Shown: positions 17,468 through 26,324 of the stretch, one piece after another
Position numbering within the stretch: position 1 is the stretch's first letter
Layout of the letters: the number at the start of each line of letters is the position of its first letter
Origin: CAXSEF01 sp964236695
GTDB lineage: Bacteria; Pseudomonadota; Alphaproteobacteria; Acetobacterales; Acetobacteraceae
Direction: 5' to 3'
DNA: 64,000 bases
Assembly: GCA_964236695.1 (NCBI GenBank)
Contig: CAXSFU010000009.1
Span: forward strand, 17,671-81,670
The notes under the pieces: generated by a model
The model's input: the letters and a program-made list of their open reading frames with translations, nothing else
Database searches by the model: none
Told to the model about the DNA's origin: nothing
Made by a program: the position numbers and the translations under genes

Positions 17468-18355
17468 ATGGCCGCCAGGCGTCTCCTGCTCGCCTTCGCA
17501 CTCCTGCTGCTCGCCCGCACGGCGGCGGCGCAGGCCCCTGCGCCCGGCTGGGCGCCGGAAAGCGGCAAGCTGCTCGAGACCGCGGGCGTGACCAGCCTCG
17601 AGGGCGCCGGCGGTGGCGGCCTGGTGCCCTGGGCGATGATCACCGGCTACGGCACCCGCGACGCGGTCGGCGCCAACGCCCACTACACCCGCGTCGAGCT
17701 GCCGAGCTTCTCCCTCGACGCCGCCGGCGCCGCGGCCGGCCTCTACGACCGCGTCGAGCTGTCCTACACCCGCCAATGGCTCGACACCGGGCGCACCGGC
17801 GCAAGGCTCGGCCTGGGCAGCGGCTTCACCTTCGACCAGGACATCTACGGCGCCAAGGTCCGGGTGTTCGGCAACACGGTGTACGACCAGGACAGCTGGC
17901 TGCCGCAGATCGCGCTCGGCGTGCAGCACAAGGTGAACAACCAGCGCGCCATCCTGGCCGCGATCGGCGCGAAATCCGCCCAGGGCACCGACGTCTACCT
18001 CGCCGCCACCAAGCTGCTCCTGGCGCAGAGCCTGCTCGTCGACGCCACGGTGCGCGCCACCCGCGCCAACCAGTTCGGCCTGCTCGGCTTCGGCGGCGAC
18101 CGCCACGCCGGCTACAGCCCGCAGATCGAGCTGTCCGCCGCCTACCTGCTCAGCCGCCACGTGGCCCTGGGCGCGGAGTTCCGCTCCAAGCCGGACAACC
18201 TCCGCTTCGCCCGCGAGGACGACGCCTTCGACATCTTCGCCGTGTGGTTCCTCAGCAAGAACCTGTCCGCGACCCTGGCCTACGCCGACCTCGGCCACGT
18301 CGCCGGGCAGCACGTGCAGAACAGCCTCTACCTTTCCCTCCAGGCCGGCTTCTGA
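17468..18355 (+). CDS. DUF3034 family protein, probable outer-membrane barrel
   Basis: A 295-residue exported protein with signal peptide MAARRLLLAFALLLLARTAA ending AAAQ. The mature part alternates strands, contains LLETAGVTSLEGAGGGGLVP and ends in Phe (SLQAGF), the outer-membrane insertion signature. I recognise it as DUF3034, whose function is unknown. It is first of four co-directional genes (truncated globin, cupredoxin, GGDEF-EAL follow with gaps of 29, 125 and 100 bp), an association I recall from other proteobacteria. Confidence 0.82.
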   Translation: MAARRLLLAFALLLLARTAAAQAPAPGWAPESGKLLETAGVTSLEGAGGGGLVPWAMITGYGTRDAVGANAHYTRVELPSFSLDAAGAAAGLYDRVELSYTRQWLDTGRTGARLGLGSGFTFDQDIYGAKVRVFGNTVYDQDSWLPQIALGVQHKVNNQRAILAAIGAKSAQGTDVYLAATKLLLAQSLLVDATVRATRANQFGLLGFGGDRHAGYSPQIELSAAYLLSRHVALGAEFRSKPDNLRFAREDDAFDIFAVWFLSKNLSATLAYADLGHVAGQHVQNSLYLSLQAGF

Positions 18356-18384
18356 CGCCGTCGCCCGACACGAAGGATCAGCCC

Positions 18385-18888
18385 GTGCCCCGCCTCCCGG
18401 CCCTCCGCCCTCCGGTCCCTCGCCTGGCACCGACGCCGCCCGCCCCGCCGCGGACCGCAGCACCCCGCCCGTGCGCGGCCGCCCTTGCCGCGGCGCTCGT
18501 CCTGCTGCCGGCAGCGGGCCGCGCGCAAGGAGCCGACACCCTGTTCGCCGACCTCGGCGGCCATGACGGGCTCACGCGCATCGTCGACGCCTCCATGCGC
18601 GCCTGGCTCGACGACGACCGGATCAAGGCGACCTTCGAGGACTCCAACATCCCCCGCCTGCGCCGCCAGCTGTACGACCAGTTCTGCCACCTCACGGGCG
18701 GCGGCTGCGACTACCGCGGACAGGACATGGCGAAGGCGCATCGCGGGCTGCACCTGCACGTGGCGCAGTTCAACGCGCTGGCCGAGGACATGCAGACCGC
18801 GATGGACCGGCTCGGCGTCGCCTTCGCCACCCAGAACCGGCTCGTGGCGCTGCTGGCCCCCATGCAGCGCCAGGTCGTCAGCCGCTAG
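18385..18888 (+). CDS. Group I truncated hemoglobin with export signal
   Basis: A 167-residue protein with a GTG start preceded by AAGGA. Residues 30-50 form a hydrophobic signal ending AAGRAQGA, so the globin is likely periplasmic, which is unusual for this family. The 2-over-2 globin follows from about residue 52: LFADLGGHDGLTRIVDASM, FCHLTGGGCDYRGQDMAKAHRGLHLHVAQFNAL. The proximal heme His is probably His119 (KAHRGL). Such globins bind O2 or NO. Its neighbours suggest a role in a periplasmic redox or gas-sensing set. Confidence 0.85.
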   Translation: MPRLPALRPPVPRLAPTPPAPPRTAAPRPCAAALAAALVLLPAAGRAQGADTLFADLGGHDGLTRIVDASMRAWLDDDRIKATFEDSNIPRLRRQLYDQFCHLTGGGCDYRGQDMAKAHRGLHLHVAQFNALAEDMQTAMDRLGVAFATQNRLVALLAPMQRQVVSR

Positions 18889-19013
18889 GGCGCGTCCGGC
18901 CCCGACAGGGAATCCGGCACGCCCCGCGACATCATCGCCGCCTCATCCCCGCAGGCATCCGGACCGCCCGGGCGACCCCGCCCGGGCCGGCGATGCCCTG
19001 GAGCAGCACGCCC

Positions 19014-19373
19014 ATGCGCCGTCCCGCAGCCCTCGTCGCCCCCGCGGCCCTCGTCGCCGCCGCAGCCCTGGCCGCCACCGCGGTTCTGGTCGCAGCACCG
19101 CTGTCCCCCGCCCGCGCCGGCCGCACCGTGGTGGTCACCCAGGAGCACCGCCGCTTCGCCGTGGACACCCTGGCGATCTCGCGCGGCGACGTCGTGCGCT
19201 TCCTCAACGCCGACGAGTTCCTGCACCAGATCTACGTCAGGGCGCTCGGCTTCTCGACCCCGTCCGGCGAGGAGCCGGGCCAGCAGGTCGACGTCGCCTT
19301 TCCCACCTCCGGCACCTTCGAGGTCCGCTGCGAAATCCACCCGAAGATGCTCCTGACGGTCACGGTGCAGTAG
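19014..19373 (+). CDS. Exported cupredoxin-like protein ('methylamine utilization' type)
   Basis: A 119-residue protein with a signal peptide ending SPARA at about residue 35. The mature 85-residue domain has a full type 1 copper site: His71 (FLHQIY), Cys106, His109 and Met112 (RCEIHPKM). Relatives are annotated 'methylamine utilization protein', but no mau genes are here. A periplasmic electron-transfer or copper-sensing partner of the adjacent globin is plausible. Start ATG 19014 is preferred over ATG 18993 because GGAG precedes it. Confidence 0.82.
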   Translation: MRRPAALVAPAALVAAAALAATAVLVAAPLSPARAGRTVVVTQEHRRFAVDTLAISRGDVVRFLNADEFLHQIYVRALGFSTPSGEEPGQQVDVAFPTSGTFEVRCEIHPKMLLTVTVQ

Positions 19374-19473
19374 GCCCGGGCGCCTCATTAAGGCGGCGGA
19401 AAGGTCCCGCCGCGCATCCTGTGCCGCGACGCAGGCTGTGCGGCGCGATACGGCGCGGGATCGGAGGCTGGCC

Positions 19474-21858
19474 ATGTCGATACGCGCGAGAATCTTCCTG
19501 GCCTGCCTCAGCCTCACCTTCATCACCGTCGTCGTCGGGCTGCTGGCCAGGAGCTCCGAGGTCGAGCTGGGCACCACCGCCGCCCAGATCTACGACCAGG
19601 CCTTCATGTCCATGAGCTACCTGCGCTCGGCGCAGAACACGTTGCTCGGCGTGTCACGGGACCTGGCCCTGCCCGGCGCGGTGGCGGCCGACCTGCAGAC
19701 GCGCGTCGCCAGCGCGGTGGAGGACCTGGACGTGGCCAGCGAGCGCGCGATGTCGCCGGGCGGCCATGCCGTCGCCGCCCACCTGCGCCCCAGGATCGTG
19801 GCGCTCGGCGCGATGATCGGCATCACGCCGGAGTCGGATCTGCTCGCCTACATCCGCGGCATCGAGACCGAGTTCGACACCGCCGTCGAGGTGTACGCCG
19901 GCGACGGCTACCGCGACCGCCGCGCCGTGGACCTGCTGGTGCAGCGCACGGCGCGCGGCACCTGGATCGCCATGGGCGCCTCGCTGCTCGCCGCCCTGGC
20001 GATCACCCTCGTGCTCAGCCAGGCGATCGTGCCCTCCGTGCGCCGCGCGGTGCGGATCGCGACCTCGATCGCCGGCGGCAAGCTCGACAACCGGATCGAC
20101 GGCGGCGGCCGCAGCGAGACCGGGCGCCTGCTCGACGCGCTGCGCACCATGCAGTCGAGCATCGCGCACAGCATGGCGCGCATCCAGGCGCTGATGGAGG
20201 CGCAGGCCTCCAGCCACGCCAGCGAAACCTCGGCCCAGGAGGCGAGGTTCGAGGCGGCGCTGAACAACATGTCGCAGGGCCTGTGCATGTTCGACGAGCG
20301 CGGGCTGCTCCAGGTCGCCAACCGTCGCTTCGCCGAGATGTTCGGCGAGCCGCGCGTGGGCGCGCCCGCCTCCGAGGCCCTGCCCGACGTGCTGAACGCC
20401 AGCCAGTTCGCCCCCGGCGCCAGCTCGCACGAGACCTGCGCCTCGTTCACGCACGGCTTCGAGGACGGGCGAGTCATCGCCTGCACCCACCGGCCGATGG
20501 CGAGCGGCGGCTGGGTCGCGACCTACGAGGACATCTCCGAGCGTCGCCGCGCAGAAGCGCACCTGGCCCACATGGCGCGCCACGACGCGCTCACCGGCCT
20601 GCCGAACCGGGTGCTGTTCCGCGAGCGCACCGAGCAGGGCCTGGCCGAGCTGCGCGCCGACGCCAGCCTCGCGGTGCTCGAACTCGACCTCGACGACTTC
20701 AAGGCGGTCAACGACGTGCTCGGCCATCCCGTGGGCGACGCGCTGCTGCTCGCAGTGGCCAAGCGGCTGCTCGACTGCACCCGCGACTCGGACACCGTGG
20801 TGCGCCTCGGCGGCGACGAGTTCGCGGTGGTGCAGACCGGCGCCCAGCAGCCCACCGACGCGACCGTGCTGGCCGAGCGGCTGATGGCCGCGCTGGCCGA
20901 GCCGTTCGAGGTCATGGGCCACCCGATCGCGATCGGCGCCAGCATCGGCATCGCCGTCACCGCCGACCCGCACGCCGGCGCGGACGAGCTGCTCAAGAAC
21001 GCCGATCTCGCGCTGTACCGCGCCAAGGCGGAGGGCCGCGGCACCTGCCGCTTCTTCCAGGAGGAGATGAACGCCAGGATGCGGCACCGCCGCCTGCTGG
21101 AAACCGACCTGCGCCTGGCGGTGGAGGAGAACCAGTTCGAGGTCCACTACCAGCCGCTGATGTCGATCCAGAGCGGCGAGGTCTGCGGCTTCGAGGCGCT
21201 GGTCCGCTGGCGCCACCCCGTGCGCGGGCTGGTCTCGCCCGCGGAGTTCATCCCGGTGGCAGAGGAGCTGGGGCTGATCGGCCGCATCGGCACCTGGGTG
21301 CTGGACCAGGCCTGCGCCGACGCCCTGGCCTGGCCGGCCACGGTGAAGGTCGCGGTCAATCTCTCGCCCGTGCAGTTCCGCAACCGTGCGCTCGCGTCCG
21401 AGGTGGCCGACGCCCTGGCGCGCTCCGGCCTGCCGGCGCAGCGCCTCGACGTCGAGATCACCGAGTCGGTGCTGCTGCACGACAGCGAGGCCGTGCTGTC
21501 GATCCTGCACCAGATCAGGTCGCTGGGCGTGAGGGTCTCGATGGACGACTTCGGCACCGGCTTCAGCTCGCTCAGCTACCTGCAGCACTTCCCGTTCGAC
21601 AAGATCAAGATCGACCAGAGCTTCGTCCGCACCCTCTCGGACGGCACGGACGGCATCGCCATCGTGCGCGCCGTGATCGCGCTCGGCCGCTCGCTCGGCA
21701 TGGCGGTGATCGCGGAAGGCGTGGAAACCGAGGCGCAGCTGGAGCTGCTGCGGCAGGAAGGCTGCGGCGAGGCGCAGGGCTACCTGTTCAGCCCGCCCCG
21801 GCCCGCCGCCGCAGCGCCGTCCCTCATCCAGCGTTTTGCCCGCGCCCTCGCCGCTTGA
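19474..21858 (+). CDS. Membrane-bound HAMP-PAS-GGDEF-EAL protein
   Basis: A 794-residue c-di-GMP enzyme. Two membrane helices (about 7-27 and 163-185) enclose a periplasmic sensor domain, followed by a HAMP linker to about 240. A PAS_7-type domain starts ALNNMSQGLCMFDERGLLQV. GGDEF has intact RLGGDEF (446-450), and EAL has GFEALVRWRHP (574-576), TESVLLHD, DDFGTGFSSL and KIDQSF. Both activities look possible. GGAGG precedes ATG 19474. As the last gene of the DUF3034-globin-cupredoxin set, it is the likely cytoplasmic output of whatever those periplasmic proteins detect. Confidence 0.9.
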   Translation: MSIRARIFLACLSLTFITVVVGLLARSSEVELGTTAAQIYDQAFMSMSYLRSAQNTLLGVSRDLALPGAVAADLQTRVASAVEDLDVASERAMSPGGHAVAAHLRPRIVALGAMIGITPESDLLAYIRGIETEFDTAVEVYAGDGYRDRRAVDLLVQRTARGTWIAMGASLLAALAITLVLSQAIVPSVRRAVRIATSIAGGKLDNRIDGGGRSETGRLLDALRTMQSSIAHSMARIQALMEAQASSHASETSAQEARFEAALNNMSQGLCMFDERGLLQVANRRFAEMFGEPRVGAPASEALPDVLNASQFAPGASSHETCASFTHGFEDGRVIACTHRPMASGGWVATYEDISERRRAEAHLAHMARHDALTGLPNRVLFRERTEQGLAELRADASLAVLELDLDDFKAVNDVLGHPVGDALLLAVAKRLLDCTRDSDTVVRLGGDEFAVVQTGAQQPTDATVLAERLMAALAEPFEVMGHPIAIGASIGIAVTADPHAGADELLKNADLALYRAKAEGRGTCRFFQEEMNARMRHRRLLETDLRLAVEENQFEVHYQPLMSIQSGEVCGFEALVRWRHPVRGLVSPAEFIPVAEELGLIGRIGTWVLDQACADALAWPATVKVAVNLSPVQFRNRALASEVADALARSGLPAQRLDVEITESVLLHDSEAVLSILHQIRSLGVRVSMDDFGTGFSSLSYLQHFPFDKIKIDQSFVRTLSDGTDGIAIVRAVIALGRSLGMAVIAEGVETEAQLELLRQEGCGEAQGYLFSPPRPAAAAPSLIQRFARALAA

Positions 21859-21901
21859 CTCCCGCGGGCTCCCCGGCGTGCGCCAGTCCGGCGTCGGCCG
21901 C

Positions 21902-22396
21902 TCAGCAGGCGCCCTGCGCCGCCATCCTGCGCCCCGCCCAGGCCGACGGCGCGCGCGACACGCACGACATGAAATAGACCGCGGCCACCCACAGCAGGTT
22001 CGCCGCCACCGGACACAGCGACCCCGCGCCCTGGTGCAGCCCGGTCAGCAGGCACGCCGACCCCATCGCCACCAGCAGCCATAGGGTGCGGAACGGCCGC
22101 AGGGTGACGCGCGCGACGTTCATCATCCCTGGCCGCGCCCGACGCTCCGCGCCAAGGATCTGGCGCAGCACCCGGCCCACCGCCCAGAACTGGACCAGGC
22201 TCGCCACCGCCACCAGGCCCAGGGCCGCGCCGCCCGCGCCGACGCCCACCTGTCGCGCCAGCACCACGCACTGCAGCGCGACCACGCCGGCCAGCGCGAC
22301 CCGCGCCAAGTCGAAGCAGCTGGCCCGGTCGCACATCCTGTCCGCCAGCGGCTGGAACACGCGGTCGAGCAGCACGGTGTCGAGATCGGTCGCCAT
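21902..22396 (-). CDS. Membrane protein of unknown function, four helices
   Basis: A 164-residue protein starting MATDLDTVLLDRVFQPLADR. Hydrophobic helices lie at about 33-52, 55-75, 105-122 and 130-148, with a basic C-terminus (GRRMAAQGAC). GGGAG precedes ATG 22394-22396. It is convergent with the GGDEF-EAL gene, the stops 43 bp apart. I recognise no family. Confidence 0.65.
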   Translation of the reverse strand: MATDLDTVLLDRVFQPLADRMCDRASCFDLARVALAGVVALQCVVLARQVGVGAGGAALGLVAVASLVQFWAVGRVLRQILGAERRARPGMMNVARVTLRPFRTLWLLVAMGSACLLTGLHQGAGSLCPVAANLLWVAAVYFMSCVSRAPSAWAGRRMAAQGAC

Positions 22397-22553
22397 CACG
22401 GAACTCCCAGGATGCAGGCAGGGGAGCCGGGGTTTTCTCGGCGGGAACGGATCGGACTCCGAACTGCGCGCCACCTGCGCCCGTTAACGGCCCGTTAACC
22501 TCCATACCCGATTTCCGACCCGGAAACCAGCATCCTGCACGCCGTCCACGGCG

Positions 22554-22787
22554 TCAGCCGTTGGCGTCCACCGTCTCGCGCGCCAGCTTCAGCCTGACCT
22601 TGAACGCCTCGTAGGCGGCGCGCGACCCCTCGTCGCCGGTGTCGTACGACCAGTGCGCGGTGTTGCTGGCGTCGACCGGCCCGAACGGCGCCCCGCTTTC
22701 CAGCAGCGCCAGCAGATGCGCGACCACGCCCTGGAGCACCCCGTTCTCCGCTTCCAGCGTGTCCAGACGCTCCGCGATGTCCGCCAT
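22554..22787 (-). CDS. Small soluble protein, unknown function
   Basis: A 77-residue protein. The N-terminal MADIAERLDTLEAENGVLQG helix has heptad character (coiled coil likely), and the C-terminal half SRAAYEAFKVRLKLARETVD is also helical. The second ATG (22785-22787) is chosen because GGAGG sits at the right distance; an ATG two codons upstream is too close to it. No family recognised. Confidence 0.65.
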   Translation of the reverse strand: MADIAERLDTLEAENGVLQGVVAHLLALLESGAPFGPVDASNTAHWSYDTGDEGSRAAYEAFKVRLKLARETVDANG

Positions 22788-22901
22788 GCCCATGCCTCCG
22801 CCAGTTGCGCCCGGTCTCGTCGCCCGCTCTTATCGCCATTGCCGGCCCCTCGCCAGCCCCGCCCGGGCACCCCGCCCGCGTCCGTTCACGTCAGCGTCCG
22901 C

Positions 22902-23267
22902 TCACGCCCGCGACGGCCGCCCCGGCGCACGCGACGGTGCCGCCGCCACCCCCGGCACCGCCGGCCTGCGCCCCTTCGGCCCCGGCGTCGGCGGTCCCTT
23001 GCGTGCCGCCTTGCCCGACGCGGCCGCCGGCTTGCCCACGCGACGTGCCGGCGCGCGTCGCACCGGCCGCGCCGCGCGACGCCGCAGCCCCGCGACGACC
23101 AGCTGGCCCGCCACCGCCGCGACCACCGCCCCCAGCAGCAGCCGCTGCGGCCACGCGCCCAGCCGCCCCAGCGCGGTCATCCACCCGAGCTGCAGCACCG
23201 CCTGCGTGTCGAGCAGCAGCATCGCCGCGAACGCCGCCCCGGCCACTCCCCACACGCCCAGGCGCAT
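22902..23267 (-). CDS. Small membrane protein with basic Pro/Ala-rich tail
   Basis: A 121-residue protein with two hydrophobic helices (about 5-22 and 40-62), then a strongly basic, Pro/Ala/Arg-rich tail that would be cytoplasmic by the positive-inside rule. GGGGGGA precedes ATG 23265-23267. No family is recognised. The tail resembles a disordered nucleic-acid- or ribosome-binding tail, but that is only composition. Confidence 0.5.
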   Translation of the reverse strand: MRLGVWGVAGAAFAAMLLLDTQAVLQLGWMTALGRLGAWPQRLLLGAVVAAVAGQLVVAGLRRRAARPVRRAPARRVGKPAAASGKAARKGPPTPGPKGRRPAVPGVAAAPSRAPGRPSRA

Positions 23268-23456
23268 GCGCCATCCCCCCGAATCCGCCGCGCCATCAGA
23301 CCCGCCGCCCCGCCCGCCCACAAGGCAGCGTGGCCACGCGGCCGCACTCCTGTGCCTCCGGCACCACAGCGCGCGACGCCGCCATCGAGGCCGCCACCGG
23401 GAACCCCGGCGCGGCGCGGCGTTTCAGCCTGCGCCACACCGGGCAGGAGGCTCATC

Positions 23457-24344
23457 GTGACGCAGCAGGTGCCGCTCGATCCCGACGCGCTGGCCGCCAC
23501 CGCGGCCGACCACGGCGTCCACGCCATCGCCGCAGACCTCGCCTATGCGCGGCTCGCCCTGGTCAACGTCGCCTTCTTCGGCCCGCCCGACGCCGGCGAC
23601 CGCGGCTGGGTGCTGATCGACGCCGGCGTGATCGGCCTGACCGCACGCCTGGTCGCCGCCGCCGCCGCCCGCTTCGGCGCCGACAGCCGCCCGGCCTGCA
23701 TCGTCCTCACCCACGGCCACTTCGACCACGTGGGCGCCCTACCCGACCTCGCCGAGCGCTGGGACGTCCCGGTGTACGCCCACCCGCTGGAGCATCCCTA
23801 CCTCGACGGCAGCGCCGCCTATCCCCCGCCCGACCCCACCGTCGGCGGCGGCCTGATGTCTCTGCTTTCGCCGCTCTACCCGCGCGGCCCGATCGACCTC
23901 GGCGCCCGCCTGCGCCCGCTGCCGGCGGACGGCTCGGTGCCCGCCATGCCCGGCTGGCGCTGGCTGCACACCCCCGGCCACGCCGTCGGCCACGTCTCGC
24001 TGTTCCGCCCTTCCGACCGCACCCTGATCGCCGGCGATGCCTTCATCTCGACCGCCCAGGAGTCCGCCTACGCCGTGCTCGCCCAGGCGCCGGATCTGCA
24101 CGGCCCGCCCCTGTACTACACCGCCGACTGGGGCCTGGCCCGCGACTCCGTCGCCGCCCTCGCCGCCCTGGAGCCGGAGCGCGCCGTCACCGGCCACGGC
24201 CCGGCGCTGCAGGGCCCGGCGCTGCGCCGCAGCCTGCACGCCCTGGCCCGGGACTTCGACCGCCTCGCCGTCCCCGACCACGGCCGCTACCTCGACCACC
24301 CCGCCCGCGCCGAGGACGGCACCGCCTATCTCCGCAAGGACTGA
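23457..24344 (+). CDS. MBL-fold metallo-hydrolase
   Basis: A 295-residue metallo-beta-lactamase-fold hydrolase. The metal motif THGHFDHVG (His86, His88, Asp90, His91) is complete. Further ligands are in HTPGHAVGHVSLF, LIAGDAF and VTGHGPAL. Overall it is closest to the glyoxalase-II-like or general thioester/phosphodiester group. GTG 23457 is used because GGAGG lies seven bases upstream and no ATG is near. Substrate unknown. Confidence 0.88.
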   Translation: MTQQVPLDPDALAATAADHGVHAIAADLAYARLALVNVAFFGPPDAGDRGWVLIDAGVIGLTARLVAAAAARFGADSRPACIVLTHGHFDHVGALPDLAERWDVPVYAHPLEHPYLDGSAAYPPPDPTVGGGLMSLLSPLYPRGPIDLGARLRPLPADGSVPAMPGWRWLHTPGHAVGHVSLFRPSDRTLIAGDAFISTAQESAYAVLAQAPDLHGPPLYYTADWGLARDSVAALAALEPERAVTGHGPALQGPALRRSLHALARDFDRLAVPDHGRYLDHPARAEDGTAYLRKD

Positions 24345-24485
24345 CCCGCCCGTCGGCGGATCTCCTGGCCCGCCATCCTGCGGTGGCACCCGGCCCGTCC
24401 CGCCTCCGGCCGCCGCAGGGCCTGCCCTCGCCCCCGCGCACCATCCCGGCTGCGGCCCCGCCCGCATCCCCGAGGAGTCTCCGCC

Positions 24486-25154
24486 ATGCCCAAGGCCGTC
24501 ATCTTCGACGTCGACGGAACCCTGGTCGACTCCGTCGACCTGCACGCCAGCGCCTGGCAGGACGCCTTTGACGAGATCGGCCACCAGATCGCCCACGGCG
24601 AGCTGCGCAGCCAGATCGGCAAGGGCGGCGACCAGCTGCTGCCGGTGTTCCTGTCCCCCGACGAATGCGACGAGCGCGGCAAGGCGCTGGAGACACGCCG
24701 AGGCGAGATCCTCAAACAGCGCTACCTCGGTCGCATCACCGCCTTCCCCGACGTCCGCGCCCTGTTCGAGCGCATCCGCGCCGACGGCACGAGGATCATC
24801 CTCGCCTCTTCCGCCAAGTCCGACGAGCTGGCCGCCTACAAGACGCTCGCCGACATCGCCGACCTCGTCGACGCCGAGACCTCCTCCGAGGACGCGGAGA
24901 AGTCCAAGCCCCACCCAGACATCTTCGAGGCCGCCCTCGCCGCCATGCCCGGCCTCGCCGCCGCGGACGCGATCGTCGTCGGCGACACCCCCTACGACGC
25001 GCAAGCCGCCACAAAGGCCGGCCTGCGCGTCGTGGGCGTGCTGTGCGGCGGCTTCCCCGAGGCCGGCCTGCGCGAGGCCGGCTGCATCGCGATCTACGCC
25101 GACCCCGCGCAGCTCCTGGCGCAGTACGACGCCTCGCCGCTTGCGCCGGACTGA
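24486..25154 (+). CDS. HAD-superfamily hydrolase (phosphoglycolate phosphatase-like)
   Basis: A 222-residue HAD phosphatase. Motif I is FDVDGTLVDS with nucleophile Asp8 and acid Asp10. The cap domain follows, then motif II LASSAKS, motif III Lys in KSKPHPDIFEAAL, and motif IV VVGDTPYDAQAA. It resembles beta-phosphoglucomutase or phosphoglycolate phosphatase types, and specificity cannot be assigned. GAGGAG precedes the ATG. Confidence 0.9.
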   Translation: MPKAVIFDVDGTLVDSVDLHASAWQDAFDEIGHQIAHGELRSQIGKGGDQLLPVFLSPDECDERGKALETRRGEILKQRYLGRITAFPDVRALFERIRADGTRIILASSAKSDELAAYKTLADIADLVDAETSSEDAEKSKPHPDIFEAALAAMPGLAAADAIVVGDTPYDAQAATKAGLRVVGVLCGGFPEAGLREAGCIAIYADPAQLLAQYDASPLAPD

Positions 25155-25188
25155 TACCAGCGGCCGATTGCCCTAGCCCGTCAGGACA

Positions 25189-25316
25189 GGAAGGCCAGGG
25201 GCTCTGCCCCTGGACCCCGCCAAAGGCCGAGCCTTTGGAGTCCAATACTTAAGTCAAGTCGGTCCAGGGGCGGCTCGCCCTTGGCGGGTCTGGGCAGAGC
25301 CCAGCCTTGCTTGCCT
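25189..25316. repeat. Family A palindromic repeat, copy 7
   Basis: A canonical copy with CTTAAG core, immediately 5' to an AT-rich spacer (25320-25400) and family B copy 3. Together they occupy the 516-bp gap 25155-25670, which has no gene. Confidence 0.85.
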
Positions 25317-25413
25317 CGACAGTCCAGAATTTTCTGCTGTTGATATAAATGTACTTTGTCCAGGCTAGAGGGTAATATTGATCTACCACCCCCGATTCCT
25401 TGCAGCATGATAG

Positions 25414-25549
25414 GAAGAAAGCATGTTCTTTCTTGAAAGAAAGAACCAAAGAACCTTTGCCCGTTGGGCTCCGGAGCCGCCCGTGTGCTCGGAGCTCCAT
25501 GTGCAAAGTCTTTTTGCTTCTTTTTCTTCAGAAAAAGAAGACTCTTGCC
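25414..25549 (+). repeat. Family B AT-rich hairpin repeat, copy 3
   Basis: Forward orientation, both hairpins intact. It lies between convergent genes (HAD hydrolase and DUF892), where it may terminate both. Confidence 0.85.
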
Positions 25550-25670
25550 TTTCTGCCCGAAGCAACGAGATGCTTCGAGATTTATAACAGTCTCTAGGGG
25601 TGGGCCCGGACTGGGCGCACGTGGGTTCCGATGGCCGCGTCAGGCCATCGGAGCGTCGGGACAGGGCGGC

Positions 25671-26192
25671 TCAGCCCTCTGCGCCGGCCTTGGCGTGCTT
25701 GGCCGCGAGCTTGGCCGTCCTCTCGCCGAGCTGGCTGCCCGTCTCGTCGGCCTTGTAGATGTCGGCCACGATCGACTTGAGCTGCGTCTCGTGCTGCTTC
25801 AGGCCGAGCGCCCTGGCGTAGGCGGCGGCCGAGCCGAAGCCGGCGATGCCGTAGTGGCTCATCCGCTGGTACTGGGCGATGATGACGATGTCGAGCAGTT
25901 CGCCGTCCTCTGGCGCCTCCTTGACGCCGTGCTTGAGGGCCTCCTTGACCAGGCCCTCCATGCCCTTGCAGTGCTCCTTCTCAACCTCCTCGCCGCTGTC
26001 CTGCAGCAGGGACTTCAGCGTCTCGTTGTGCTTGCCGATGCCGGCGACGGACTCTTCCAGGAAGGTCTTGAGCTTGGGGTCGTGCGCCTTGCCGGTCAGG
26101 GTGGTCAGCGCCCGGACCATCTGGTCGTTGGCGGACCACAGGTCCTTGATCTCGTCGGCGTAGACGTCCTTGAGGCTGTCTGGTGCGGGCAT
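25671..26192 (-). CDS. DUF892 (YciE/YciF-type) ferritin-like protein
   Basis: A 173-residue helical protein. SLKDVYADEIKDLWSANDQM, KTFLEESVAGIGKHNETLKS, AQYQRMSHYGIAGFGSAAAYA and LGLKQHETQLKSIV are the conserved helices of the DUF892 ferritin-like family, with the acidic and His residues that may bind metal. Family members are general-stress proteins of uncertain mechanism. GGAGGAG precedes ATG 26190-26192. It is divergent from the DUF1003 gene. Confidence 0.9.
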   Translation of the reverse strand: MPAPDSLKDVYADEIKDLWSANDQMVRALTTLTGKAHDPKLKTFLEESVAGIGKHNETLKSLLQDSGEEVEKEHCKGMEGLVKEALKHGVKEAPEDGELLDIVIIAQYQRMSHYGIAGFGSAAAYARALGLKQHETQLKSIVADIYKADETGSQLGERTAKLAAKHAKAGAEG

Positions 26193-26324
26193 CGTCGGCT
26201 CCTCCGATCTGGGTCGCGGCACCAACGCCGGCACGGGCCGAAGGTCGCACCTCTCCCCTCAACTCCGCCTGAGCGGCATCGCGGATCGCGCCGTGCCGGG
26301 TCGCGTTGCCCCGGTGGCGTCGCC

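Noticed and set aside
19014..19373. Evidence for methylamine metabolism
   Set aside because: The 'methylamine utilization' label for this cupredoxin is historical; no mau structural genes accompany it.
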